Shown: positions 26,365 to 34,936 of the stretch, in pieces | How positions within the stretch are numbered: position 1 is the first letter of the stretch | Layout: each line of letters begins with the position of its first letter | Source: Streptomyces orinoci | GTDB lineage: Bacteria; Actinomycetota; Actinomycetes; Streptomycetales; Streptomycetaceae | Direction: 5' to 3' | DNA length: 64,000 nt | Assembly: GCF_003121295.1 (NCBI RefSeq) | Contig: NZ_PHNC01000007.1 | Location: forward strand, 248,001 to 312,000 | Position numbers and translations under genes: made by a program | The notes under the pieces: generated by a model | The model's input: the letters and a program-made list of their open reading frames with translations, nothing else | What the model was told of the DNA's origin: nothing | Database searches by the model: none

Positions 26365-27153
26365 CTACCAGCCGCCGTTGCCGATTTCGGTGCGGTCGCC
26401 GAGACCGCCCTTGCCGGTGCCGGGGTAGAAGTAGAGCTTTCCGGTCTGGCCCGGGTCGGACTCCACGGCCGCGAGGTCGCCTATGCCGTCACCGTTGAAG
26501 TCGGCACCCGCATAACCGGAGATACCGTTCCAGCCGCCATGACCGATCTCCACGCGGTCGCCGAGACCGTGGCCGGTGCCCGGGTAGAGGAAGAGCTTGC
26601 CGGTGGTGGTCTCGGTGGCGATCAGATCGTCCTTGCCATCGCCATTCATGTCACCGGGGCTGACCAGCTTGTTCATCTCGTTCCAGCCACCGTTGCCGAT
26701 CTCGACCGGATCGCCAAGGGCATAGAGACCATTGCGGTTACCCCGGCCCGGGTACAGAAGCAGCTTGCCGGTGGCAATGTCCGTGGCACCGATGTCCTTC
26801 TTGCCATCACCGTTGAAGTCACCCGCGAACAGGTTCTTCAGACCGTTCCAGCCACCACGACCGATCTCGATACGGTCACCAACACCGTTGCCCGTCCCGG
26901 GGTACATAAACAGCTTCCCGGTGCTCTTCTCCGTGGCGATCAGGTCATCCTTGCCATCACCATCGAGATCAGTGGCGACGAGATCCTTCATCCCGTTCCA
27001 GCCACCATTGCCGATCTCCACACGATCACCGAGACGGCCATTGCCCTGCCCCGGATACATAAACAACTTCCCGGAGTTGACCTCAACCGCAACCAGGTCC
27101 TTCTTACCATCACCGTTGAAGTCACCCGCCGTCAGGCTCGTCATGCCGGGATC
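26365..27153 (-). repeat. Copy B of the 789-bp module
   Basis: It encodes residues 417-678 of the DUF1906 protein. By eye it differs from copy C at only one residue (Val for Ile in the [12 protein letters not shown] segment of repeat 4). Confidence 0.9.
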
Positions 27154-28401
27154 CATCGGGGCTGCCGGGCCGACATCGACATAGTTGCGGTCGATCTGGA
27201 TGGTGGTGCCGCCGTAGGTTTCGTAACTCTCCCCCTCGTACTGGTGCACCCGCTGGTGGTTGGCCCAGTAGCTCGCCGGGAGGACTTCCTCGTCCGTGTC
27301 GGCCTGGTGGTTCCAGTCGGCCGTCCACATCACGTCCGGGCGTTGATAGGAGTCGGAGTTGTAGACCGAGGCGAGGTCACCGGCCCCACTGGCGGCGGAG
27401 GTGTACACACCCGAGCGGAAGCCCAGCGCCTGTACCCGCTGGGTCCACGCGGACAGGTAGGTCAGCACATTTGTCCGCAGGCCGCGGTCGTTGTAGTGCT
27501 CCATATCGGAATAGAGGACGGTGCCGGGAACGAATCCCAGATCCCTCGCCTGGTTCACCGCCGCCTCGGCGTCCGCCCGGCCCTGGTCTGCGGCGCCACT
27601 GCCGGAGCGGATGTTGGCCGGCCTGGGTGCGCCGTAGATGGGGAGCAGGTGCCAGCCGGCCCGACTCTGCTCGGCGACATAGGAGGCCGAGAGGTTGGGC
27701 TGATCGCACACTCGGGTGCCGCCGATGTAGACGCCCAGTCCACGGTACGGAGAGGCGGACCAGTCCCGCATCGCGGAGGAGGACGGGGCGGAGCAGGTGT
27801 CGAATGCCTTACCGGTGTAACCGGTGGAGGGGGTAGCCGAGGAGTCGGCCGCCAGTGAACGGCGGAACTTCTTGACCGGCTTGGGCGGTACTGCCATCGG
27901 CTTCGCGGACCGGCCGATGGTTGCCGAGCGGAGTATCTTCTCCACGGTCGCCGCGGAGCTTCCGTAGTTGGCTCTCGCGTAAAGGCCCGCGCCTTCGAAG
28001 GCCACCCGGATTTCATTGCCCTGGTCGGCAGTCAGCTTGCGGGGCACCGGCTTTCCGGCCGGTACGGTGACGGTCGGGGAGCCCACGCTCGCCGCGGCGC
28101 CCGAAAAGGGTTCCACGATCAGGGAGTCGGTCCTGTCACCGGTGATATGCGCAGGGCACTTCTGGTCGGCTCCGGGGTGGCCCAGGTAAACGGTGTGCTG
28201 GTCGAAGCGGACGCAAGTCTCCGGGTGCTTCGCCAGGTCAACGGCCTTCCACCCGCTGGGAATCCGGAGATTGAGGCCGTGGTAGGAGACCGCGCTCGTA
28301 GCGGTGGCGGCGGAAGCCTCCGGGGCGAGTTGCAGCGGGGTGGCCACAACCGCGGCCGAGGCTATGAGCGTGGCCAGGCGGTGAATGTGCTGAGAAGGCA
28401 T
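26365..28401 (-). CDS. Secreted DUF1906 glycoside-hydrolase-like protein with the same FG-GAP module
   Basis: This is a 678-residue exported protein. The signal peptide ends near PEASA. Residues ~35-165 form an uncharacterised region with cysteines at ETCVRF and QKCPAH. Residues ~198-412 are a DUF1906 TIM-barrel related to GH25 lysozymes and mycobacterial Rv2525c, with acidic residues Asp201 (AFDTC), Asp299/Glu301 (YSDMEHY), Asp362 (TADWN) and Asp404 (QIDRNYVD). Residues 417-678 are the five-repeat FG-GAP module. The barrel probably acts on cell-wall glycans, but activity is unproven for the family. It is the middle gene of the trio, 85 bases after the NlpC/P60 gene. Confidence 0.9.
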   Translation of the reverse strand: MPSQHIHRLATLIASAAVVATPLQLAPEASAATATSAVSYHGLNLRIPSGWKAVDLAKHPETCVRFDQHTVYLGHPGADQKCPAHITGDRTDSLIVEPFSGAAASVGSPTVTVPAGKPVPRKLTADQGNEIRVAFEGAGLYARANYGSSAATVEKILRSATIGRSAKPMAVPPKPVKKFRRSLAADSSATPSTGYTGKAFDTCSAPSSSAMRDWSASPYRGLGVYIGGTRVCDQPNLSASYVAEQSRAGWHLLPIYGAPRPANIRSGSGAADQGRADAEAAVNQARDLGFVPGTVLYSDMEHYNDRGLRTNVLTYLSAWTQRVQALGFRSGVYTSAASGAGDLASVYNSDSYQRPDVMWTADWNHQADTDEEVLPASYWANHQRVHQYEGESYETYGGTTIQIDRNYVDVGPAAPMDPGMTSLTAGDFNGDGKKDLVAVEVNSGKLFMYPGQGNGRLGDRVEIGNGGWNGMKDLVATDLDGDGKDDLIATEKSTGKLFMYPGTGNGVGDRIEIGRGGWNGLKNLFAGDFNGDGKKDIGATDIATGKLLLYPGRGNRNGLYALGDPVEIGNGGWNEMNKLVSPGDMNGDGKDDLIATETTTGKLFLYPGTGHGLGDRVEIGHGGWNGISGYAGADFNGDGIGDLAAVESDPGQTGKLYFYPGTGKGGLGDRTEIGNGGW

Positions 28402-28486
28402 GGGTCTCTCTCGAGAGGAAGACTTGGGAGGGTGGTGGCCGGGGCGGATCGGACGAGGGACGACCCGCCCCGGGACAACGCGCCTA

Positions 28487-29275
28487 TTACCAGCCGCCGT
28501 TGCCGATTTCGGTGCGGTCACCGAGACCGCCCTTGCCGGTGCCGGGGTAGAAGTAGAGCTTTCCGGTCTGGCCCGGGTCGGACTCCACGGCGGCCAAGTC
28601 ACCTATGCCGTCACCGTTGAAGTCGGCACCCGCATAACCGGAGATACCGTTCCAGCCGCCGTGGCCGATCTCGATACGGTCACCAAGCCCATGGCCCGTT
28701 CCGGGGTAGAGGAAGAGCTTGCCCGTGGTGGTCTCGGTGGCGATCAGATCGTCCTTGCCATCGCCATTCATGTCACCGGGGCTGACCAGCTTGTTCATCT
28801 CGTTCCAGCCACCGTTGCCGATCTCGACCGGATCACCAAGGGCATAGAGACCATTGCGGTTACCCCGGCCCGGATAGAGAAGCAGCTTCCCGGTGGCGAT
28901 GTCCGTGGCACCGATGTCCTTCTTGCCATCACCGTTGAAGTCACCCGCGAACAGGTTCTTCAGACCGTTCCAGCCACCACGACCAATCTCGATACGGTCA
29001 CCAACACCGTTGCCCGTACCGGGGTACATAAACAGCTTCCCGGTGCTCTTCTCCGTGGCGATCAGGTCATCCTTGCCATCACCATCGAGATCAGTGGCGA
29101 CGAGATCCTTCATCCCGTTCCAGCCACCGTTGCCGATCTCCACACGATCACCGAGACGGCCGTTGCCCTGCCCCGGATACATAAACAGCTTCCCGGAGTT
29201 GACCTCAACCGCAACCAGGTCTTTCTTACCGTCACCGTTGAAGTCACCCGCCGTCAGGCTCGTCATGCCCGGGTC
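28487..29275 (-). repeat. Copy C of the 789-bp module
   Basis: It encodes residues 224-485 of the NlpC/P60 protein. It serves as the reference for copies A and B. It shares with copy B the ATEKSTGKLF segment that is altered in copy A. Confidence 0.9.
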
Positions 29276-29944
29276 GTCAGGAGTGTCATCGACGATGGAC
29301 ATGTTGCGGATCGGGTAGTAACTGTCGGCGTCGTAGCCCGGGAGGTAGGCGTAGGGGAGCGTACGGTGATGCATACCGGTCCCGGAAAGTTCATAGCCGA
29401 CATACGAGGTGTGCGCGTCGTTGGCCCACTTCTCAAAGAGCACGATGTGCCCGTAGTCGCCCGCCTTGGGGTTCAACAGCGCATCGCCGGGCAGGAGTTC
29501 CTCCTTGCTGATCCGCTTGGCGACAGAGCCGTCGAATTCGGGTGTGGTCAGTGAATCCCCAAGGTTCCAGGCCATGGAGACATAGCCGGAACAGTCCGTG
29601 CGATAGCCCTGGTACTTGGCTTGCTGGTTGTACGGCAGATCAGCGTCCACCCAGGTCTGGGCTCGCCTGAGCACCTCGCTGCGAGTGATGGCGGGGGCCA
29701 TGTCGCCGGCTCCGGGAGCCACCCGGGCCAGGCCCTTGGGCAACTTGGAGACATGTCTGCCGGGGACGTGCATCCTCGGGCCCTGTCCGGGGTTGGCGTG
29801 TTTCTGGGCCGAAGGCTTGGCCGATGCCTTGTGCGTGGGTGCCGGAGTGGCCGCCATCGCGCTGGTCGCGAGCGTACCGCCCGCCAGAGCGCAGGCCAGG
29901 GCTATACCGATGGCGGACTTTCGCAGATACGTGTTACTGGGCAC
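28487..29944 (-). CDS. Secreted NlpC/P60-like amidase or endopeptidase with the same FG-GAP module
   Basis: This is a 485-residue exported protein. The signal peptide ends near TSAMA. A Lys/Pro-rich linker follows. Residues ~88-215 are an NlpC/P60-like domain with nucleophile Cys118 (RTDCSGYVSMAWN) and His166 (DYGHIVLFEKW), the arrangement of peptidoglycan D,L-endopeptidases and amidases. Residues 224-485 are the five-repeat module. It is the first gene of the trio; the 298-base region upstream should hold the promoter. The three proteins together supply glycan-cleaving and peptide-cleaving modules on one common targeting domain. Confidence 0.92.
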   Translation of the reverse strand: MPSNTYLRKSAIGIALACALAGGTLATSAMAATPAPTHKASAKPSAQKHANPGQGPRMHVPGRHVSKLPKGLARVAPGAGDMAPAITRSEVLRRAQTWVDADLPYNQQAKYQGYRTDCSGYVSMAWNLGDSLTTPEFDGSVAKRISKEELLPGDALLNPKAGDYGHIVLFEKWANDAHTSYVGYELSGTGMHHRTLPYAYLPGYDADSYYPIRNMSIVDDTPDDPGMTSLTAGDFNGDGKKDLVAVEVNSGKLFMYPGQGNGRLGDRVEIGNGGWNGMKDLVATDLDGDGKDDLIATEKSTGKLFMYPGTGNGVGDRIEIGRGGWNGLKNLFAGDFNGDGKKDIGATDIATGKLLLYPGRGNRNGLYALGDPVEIGNGGWNEMNKLVSPGDMNGDGKDDLIATETTTGKLFLYPGTGHGLGDRIEIGHGGWNGISGYAGADFNGDGIGDLAAVESDPGQTGKLYFYPGTGKGGLGDRTEIGNGGW

Positions 29945-30145
29945 AGGAGTCTCCCGTTGAATGGCATGCTGACATGGCGAATTGGCCGTCGTGCCAGGAA
30001 GGAATGCGGTGATCGGCTCAGCAGGCGGTGGCCGCTTCAGACACAGGGCCGCTCGCGAGCCGGGAACATGGGGAAGGCGGCACGTCCGCTAGGACGGGGG
30101 GCGGAACATCTCCGGTCGTACCTCCAAGAGCGAAGTGCCAATGCC

Positions 30146-30166
30146 CGCGGCCTTGATGTGGCCGCG
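30146..30166 (-). terminator. Hairpin in the 298-base gap before the NlpC/P60 gene
   Basis: CGCGGCC (30146-30152) pairs perfectly with GGCCGCG (30160-30166). It lies 77 bases past the stop of the 98-residue protein gene. There is no T-run. The rest of 29945-30242 has no gene or recognised riboswitch, but must include the promoter of the hydrolase trio. Confidence 0.4.
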
Positions 30167-30242
30167 CCGACGCAGAACAGCTTGCGCCCTCGCCGGGCCT
30201 GGGAAAAGGGAATCCGGGTGGACCGAAGTGGCCTTGGACGGA

Positions 30243-30539
30243 TCAGTCCAGCCAGCAGTGGTCCAGCAACGGCACCTGGGCGCTGAGCAGTTCCCAGCCG
30301 GCCAGCTCCGGGGATCGTTCAATGGCCCGCCGGCAGACCCCGGCCGCCCGCAGCTCTGCGGTCCTCAGCCGGTCCGCCCGGAGAAAGAGCCCGAGCACGG
30401 GGTGTGGTTCGGCGTGGGGGTGGGCCACCACATGCTCGACACCCTCCTCGGGGCGTGCGTGGGCCATTACCAATTCCCGTACACCGTTGGGGAGTTTTAC
30501 GCCCATGGGTCCGCACAGGCTGATGTGCACGAGATACAT
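30243..30539 (-). CDS. Small conserved protein of unknown function, divergent from a LuxR-type regulator
   Basis: This is a 98-residue cytoplasmic protein beginning MYLVHISLCGP and containing EHVVAHPHAEPHPVLGLFL and SPELAGWELLSAQVPL. I recall similar short proteins in other Streptomyces but know no function. The ATG at 30539 has GGGAGGG 8 bases upstream, a strong site. It is divergent from the TrmB-LuxR regulator, with a 170-base shared promoter region, and may be its target. The predicted alternation of beta strands and helices suggests a small alpha/beta (ferredoxin-like) fold. Confidence 0.72.
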   Translation of the reverse strand: MYLVHISLCGPMGVKLPNGVRELVMAHARPEEGVEHVVAHPHAEPHPVLGLFLRADRLRTAELRAAGVCRRAIERSPELAGWELLSAQVPLLDHCWLD

Positions 30540-30709
30540 GACAGCAACCCTCCCAGCAGAAGAACGGTTCCCGCCAGCCGTCGCGCTCAGAATGGTTCGT
30601 TCTGTAACCGTTTCCGCCGGAGTGAAGGAGTACCTTCCCCCCTCCTCTCATGGGCGTGCAATGATCGCGTAAGTTCCTGGCAAGATCAGACTCAACATGG
30701 GGGGTAGTG

Positions 30710-31741
30710 GTGCTGGAGACACTGGGACTTGATGCCACCTCGGAGCGCGTCTACCGAGGAATGCTGGCGATGCCCGGCGCGGGCGTGACCACTCTCGCCG
30801 AGTACCTGGGAATTGCGGAAGCCGATGTACGCCGCGGACTGGATGTGCTGAGCGAGCTCGCCCTGGTGCGGCCGTCGGGGGAACGACAGGGGCGACCCGA
30901 CGCGGTCTCGCCGGACATCGGGCTGGGAATTCTGCTCCATCGCCGGCAGGCCCAACTTGCCACCGCGCAACAGCAACTTGAGGAGTCGCGCGCCGCAGCC
31001 GCCCGGCTTATCGCGGAGTTCTCGGAGCGGCGCCCGGACTCCACGGGCTTCACCGGAGAACAGCTGACCGGCATGGCCGCAATCATGGACCGGCTGGCCG
31101 AACTCAGACGCTCGGCCCGTACCGAGGTGCTGACCTTCTGCCCCAGTGAGACACAGCCCGAGGAGGAATTCGAGGCCATCCGTCCCTTCCATCAGGAGCT
31201 GCTGGAACGCGGTGTGCGCCTGCGCACCGTCTTCCTGGACAGCGTGCGTAACAGCGCGCCCTGTGTGGCGTATGCGCAGTGGCTCACCGGCCTGGGCGGC
31301 CAGGTGCGCACCGTACCCTCGCTGCCGACCCGCATGGTGGTCATCGATGCGACCACCGCGCTGCTTCCGGTCTCCGGCGAGGGAAGCGAGGAGAGCGAGG
31401 CGCGCTCGGTGGTGCTCACCGGCCAGGGCGTGCTCACCGCCCTGGAGGCGCTCTTCGACCGGATCTGGGACACCGGCCAGCCGCTGGGCGGTTCCTCCTG
31501 CCGCAACTCGCTGGGACTGACCGCTCAGGAGGCGGCCACCATCGGGCTGCTGGCCGAAGGCCGTACCGATGAGGCCATTGCCAAGCGGCTGGGCGTCTCG
31601 CAGCGCACCGCGCGGCGGATAGCCACCGGGCTGATGGAACGCCTGGGGGCCCGCAGCCGGTTCGAGGCCGGGGTGCTGGCGGTCCAGGCAGGCTGGCTGC
31701 CGTGGCGGGCCACGGACGCCACCGACACCCCGGCGGAGTGA
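30710..31741 (+). CDS. TrmB-like / LuxR-type transcriptional regulator
   Basis: This is a 343-residue regulator with two DNA-binding regions. The N-terminal TrmB-like winged helix (MLETLGLDATSERVYRGML, then VTTLAEYLGIAEADVRRGLD) and a helical linker come first. A PLD-like central domain (MDRLAELRRSARTEVLTF, RPFHQELLERGVRLRTVFLD) follows. The C-terminal LuxR HTH is LTAQEAATIGLLAEGRTDEA then IAKRLGVSQRTARR. Streptomyces use such hybrids to control specialised metabolism and small peptides. The GTG at 30710 was preferred over GTG 30707 because GGGGGG then lies at a 5-base spacing. Confidence 0.88.
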   Translation: MLETLGLDATSERVYRGMLAMPGAGVTTLAEYLGIAEADVRRGLDVLSELALVRPSGERQGRPDAVSPDIGLGILLHRRQAQLATAQQQLEESRAAAARLIAEFSERRPDSTGFTGEQLTGMAAIMDRLAELRRSARTEVLTFCPSETQPEEEFEAIRPFHQELLERGVRLRTVFLDSVRNSAPCVAYAQWLTGLGGQVRTVPSLPTRMVVIDATTALLPVSGEGSEESEARSVVLTGQGVLTALEALFDRIWDTGQPLGGSSCRNSLGLTAQEAATIGLLAEGRTDEAIAKRLGVSQRTARRIATGLMERLGARSRFEAGVLAVQAGWLPWRATDATDTPAE

Positions 31742-31770
31742 GCGCCGCGCGGTACGGCGGTGCATACGGC

Positions 31771-31799
31771 ACGGCCCTCCCCGGGATGGGAAGGGCCGT
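31771..31799. terminator. Bidirectional hairpin between the LuxR-type and betaine-transport genes
   Basis: ACGGCCCT (31771-31778) pairs with AGGGCCGT (31792-31799), extended by CCC/GGG inside. It lies between two convergent stop codons. Confidence 0.7.
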
Positions 31800-31859
31800 A
31801 CGAGGCCGGGTACATGGCAAGCGCGGACCTTCGCGGCCGGCCGCGCCCCCAACCGAACG

Positions 31860-33659
31860 CTAGCTGGTCACCGGCGCCAGCTTGTCCATCAGACCCGGCC
31901 GGGCGTCCAGCCACTTGCGGGCGGACTCCTTCTCCTTGCCCTTGCCGCCCTGCTGGATGGCCGCCTCCAGCGAGGACAGCTCCTTCTCCGACATATGGAA
32001 GTTCTTCACCCACTGGGCGACCTGTGGGAAGTCCTTGCCGAAGTCCTTCTTGCCCACCGCGTGGATCTGCTCGCCCTTGCCCCAGGCGCCCTTGGGGTCC
32101 TTGAGCTTCTTCAGCGGGTAGGTGCCATAGGCCCAGTGCGGCGACCACAGGGTGGTGACGATGGGCTCCTTCTTGTCGATGGCCCGGTGCAGTTCGGCCA
32201 GCATGGTGGCGGTGGAGGAGGACACCACCTGGTACTCGCCGTCCAGGCCGTACTCCTTGAGCACTGTGCTGTTGAGCTTGCCCATCATTCCGGCGCTGGC
32301 CTCAATGCCGATGATCTTCCCGCCGAACTGGGCGCTCTTGCCCTTGAGATCGGCGAGCGAGTCGATGCCCTTGACATAGGAGGGCACCGACAGCTCCAGC
32401 GAGGTCGGCCCGTACCAGGCGCCCAGGTCGCTCAGCTGGGACCCGTAACGGTCCATGTACTGCTTGTGCGTGGTGGGCAGCCAGGAGTCGAACTGGACGT
32501 CCATCTGCCCCTGGGCCAGGGCGGTGTAGAGCGGACCGGGGTCCAGCTGCTTGACGTCCGGCTTGTAGCCGCGCTGCTCAAGGATGTTCTCCCAGAGGTA
32601 AGTGGAGGCCACCGCCTCGTCCCAGGGGAAGTAACCGAGCTTGATGTGCTTGCCATTGCCCACATTGGGGCCGGCGGCCACGCTCTCCCGGCCTCCGCCG
32701 CCGGCCAGGTGCATACCGCCCGCGACCAGGGCGAGCACCACGATGCCGACCGTGGCGACGGCGGTGCCGGGCCGGTAACGCAGCAGGTTCACCGGGCGGT
32801 TGGCGCCCGCCTTGGCGGTGGCGCGGCGGCCGCGCGGGGAGACCCGCTTGCCCAGGGCGCCGGTCATCCGGTCCAGGTACATGGCCAGGACCACCACGGC
32901 GACACCGCTCTCCACACCGCCGCCGATGTCCACCTGGGTGACGGCCGAGTAGACGGCCTCGCCCAGGCCGCCGGCGCCGGCCATGCCCGCGATGACCACC
33001 ATGGAAAGCGCCAGCATAATCACCTGGTTGACGCCCGCCATGATGGTGGGCAGCGCCAGCGGCAGCTGGACCCGGGTGAGGGTGTCGCGCGGTGTGGTGC
33101 CGAACGCCCTTGCCGCCTCGACCAGTTCGCCATCGACCTGGCGGATGCCGAGTTCGGTCATCCGTACCCCGGGCGGCATGGCGAACACAATGGTGGCGAT
33201 CAGGCCCGGAATGGGACCGATCTTGAAGAACATCACGCCGGGAATGAGATAGACGAAGGCGGGCATCGTCTGCATCACATCCAGCACCGGCCGCAGTGCC
33301 CCGCTCACCCGCCGGTCGCGGGCCGCCCAGATGCCCAGCGGCACCGCCAGCAGCAGGGTGATCAGGCTGGCCACCAGCACCAGGGAGAGGGTGGCGGTGG
33401 CCTGGTCCCACAGGCCGAAGGAGTCGATCAGGGCCAGCCCCGCGAAGGCGGCCACCGCGGCCGGCAGACCGCGCAGCCACCAGGCGATCACGGCCAGGAT
33501 GCCGGCCATCAGCAGCGGCTGGGGGGCGCCCAGCACGGCGTGCACCGCGTCATAGGCGCCGGTCAGCACCGTGTTGACGGCGTCGAAGAGCCAGGAGAGA
33601 TGGGCATTGAGCCAACCGACCGCGCTCTCCGCCCAGTTTCCGAGTTTGATCCTGGGCAT
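31860..33659 (-). CDS. Glycine betaine/proline ABC transporter permease fused to substrate-binding domain
   Basis: This is a 599-residue ProW-ProX fusion. Residues ~35-280 form a permease with about six helices and the inner-membrane signature EAARAFGTTPRDTLTRVQLP. After another helix (TAVATVGIVVLALVAGGMHL), residues ~335-599 are an extracytoplasmic OpuAC-type binding domain. That domain includes VQFDSWLPTTHKQYMD and Trp/Tyr-rich segments (LGAWYGPTSLE, TTLWSPHWAYG) typical of betaine cation-pi boxes. It imports compatible solutes under osmotic stress. Its ATG overlaps the ATPase stop codon by one base. Two half-transporters with fused receptors would give two binding sites per complex, as in OpuA of Lactococcus. 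Confidence 0.93.
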   Translation of the reverse strand: MPRIKLGNWAESAVGWLNAHLSWLFDAVNTVLTGAYDAVHAVLGAPQPLLMAGILAVIAWWLRGLPAAVAAFAGLALIDSFGLWDQATATLSLVLVASLITLLLAVPLGIWAARDRRVSGALRPVLDVMQTMPAFVYLIPGVMFFKIGPIPGLIATIVFAMPPGVRMTELGIRQVDGELVEAARAFGTTPRDTLTRVQLPLALPTIMAGVNQVIMLALSMVVIAGMAGAGGLGEAVYSAVTQVDIGGGVESGVAVVVLAMYLDRMTGALGKRVSPRGRRATAKAGANRPVNLLRYRPGTAVATVGIVVLALVAGGMHLAGGGGRESVAAGPNVGNGKHIKLGYFPWDEAVASTYLWENILEQRGYKPDVKQLDPGPLYTALAQGQMDVQFDSWLPTTHKQYMDRYGSQLSDLGAWYGPTSLELSVPSYVKGIDSLADLKGKSAQFGGKIIGIEASAGMMGKLNSTVLKEYGLDGEYQVVSSSTATMLAELHRAIDKKEPIVTTLWSPHWAYGTYPLKKLKDPKGAWGKGEQIHAVGKKDFGKDFPQVAQWVKNFHMSEKELSSLEAAIQQGGKGKEKESARKWLDARPGLMDKLAPVTS

Positions 33660-34723
33660 CAGGCGGTCACCTCCGTGGTGGGCTGCTCTCCGAGGGCGGC
33701 CAGCAGCCGCTCCCGGGTGACGATTCCGGCGAGTTGGCCCCGTTCATCGGTGACGGCCACCGGCGCCGTGCTGTGCGCGAAGGGGGCGAAGAGCTCGGCC
33801 AGCGGGGTGCCGGAGGGCACGGTGGCGGCGTGCTCCCCGGCGGAGCCGCCCGGCCTTTCCGGATCCAGCCTTTCCGGATCCGGCTTTTCCATGATCGAGC
33901 CGGCGGTGAGCACCCGGGTGCGGTCCACATCCTGGATGAAGGAGGCCACATAGTCATTGGCGGGCCGGACCAGGATGTCCTCGGCGGTGCCGTTCTGGAC
34001 GATCCGGCCGTCGCGCATCACCGCGATCCGGTCGCCCAGCCGCATGGCCTCATTGAGGTCATGGGTGATGAAGACAATGGTCTTCTTCAGCCGCTTCTGC
34101 AGGTCCAGCAGCTGATCCTGCATATCGCGGCGGATCAGCGGGTCCAGGGCGCTGAAGGACTCGTCCATCAGCAGCAGGTCGGCGTCGGTGGCCAGCGCGC
34201 GGGCCAGGCCGACGCGCTGCTGCATACCGCCGGAGAGCTCGTCCGGCCAGGAGCGCTCCCAGCCGCCCAGCCCGGTCAGCTCCAGTGCCTCGGCGGCCCG
34301 TTCCTCGCGTTCGGCGCGCGGCACCCCGCGTACCTCAAGGCCATAGGCGGCGTTCTCCAGCACGCTGCGGTGCGGGAACAGGGCGAAGTGCTGGAAGACC
34401 ATGCTGATGTTCCGCGAGCGCACCTCGCGCAGTTCGCGCGGGGAGAGGGCGGTCAGGTCGCGGCCGTCGTAGAGCACGCGTCCGGCGGTGGGGTCCAGCA
34501 GCCCGTTGAGCATGCGCAGCAGGGTGGACTTGCCGGATCCGGACAGACCCATCACCACGAAGATCTCGCCGGCCCGGACCTCGAAGGAGGCGTCGATCAC
34601 GGCGGCCGTGATGCCATCGGCACGCAGTTCCTCGCGGCCGGCGCCGTCACGCAGTCGCTGGACGGCGGCTTCGGGTCGTCTGCCGAACACCTTGTACAGA
34701 TGCTCGGCTCTGAGCCTGGACAC
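33659..34723 (-). CDS. Glycine betaine/proline ABC transporter ATP-binding protein (ProV/OpuAA type)
   Basis: This is a 354-residue ATPase with Walker A GLSGSGKST, Q-loop MVFQHFALFPH, signature LSGGMQQRVGLARAL, Walker B LLLMDESFSALD and switch His ITHD. It contains the ProV-type N-terminal extension (EHLYKVFGRRPEAA). The C-terminal ~80 residues resemble a CBS-like regulatory region (AVTDERGQLAGIVTRERLL); tandem CBS units sense ionic strength in OpuA. The GTG at 34723 has GAGAGG 5 bases upstream; GTG 34747 is an alternative. It is translationally coupled to the permease gene, and the divergent region toward the exonuclease gene is 213 bases. Confidence 0.94.
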   Translation of the reverse strand: MSRLRAEHLYKVFGRRPEAAVQRLRDGAGREELRADGITAAVIDASFEVRAGEIFVVMGLSGSGKSTLLRMLNGLLDPTAGRVLYDGRDLTALSPRELREVRSRNISMVFQHFALFPHRSVLENAAYGLEVRGVPRAEREERAAEALELTGLGGWERSWPDELSGGMQQRVGLARALATDADLLLMDESFSALDPLIRRDMQDQLLDLQKRLKKTIVFITHDLNEAMRLGDRIAVMRDGRIVQNGTAEDILVRPANDYVASFIQDVDRTRVLTAGSIMEKPDPERLDPERPGGSAGEHAATVPSGTPLAELFAPFAHSTAPVAVTDERGQLAGIVTRERLLAALGEQPTTEVTA

Positions 34724-34936
34724 ATACACCTCTCGGGTCGAACTCACTACGGCCCTCCCCCGGCGCGGGCCGTGGAGTGGCACGGCATCGGACCGCCATA
34801 TCCGTTATGTCGGTCTTGGACACAACGGCTTCACTCCGGCACCGCGCCTGCCCAGGCTCATTCGGGGCAAACGGAACAGTGAGCCACTTCACACCCGGGC
34901 GTCCCGGTGTCAGTGGGGTGCGGCATCATCGACCCC

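Noticed and set aside
29945..30242. c-di-AMP (ydaO) riboswitch upstream of the cell-wall hydrolase genes
   Set aside because: Streptomyces rpf and NlpC/P60 genes often have it, but I could not find its conserved core segments here or in the shorter gaps before the other two genes.
30089..30322. 77-codon minus-strand frame
   Set aside because: It overlaps the well-supported 98-residue gene in another frame and has no ribosome binding site.
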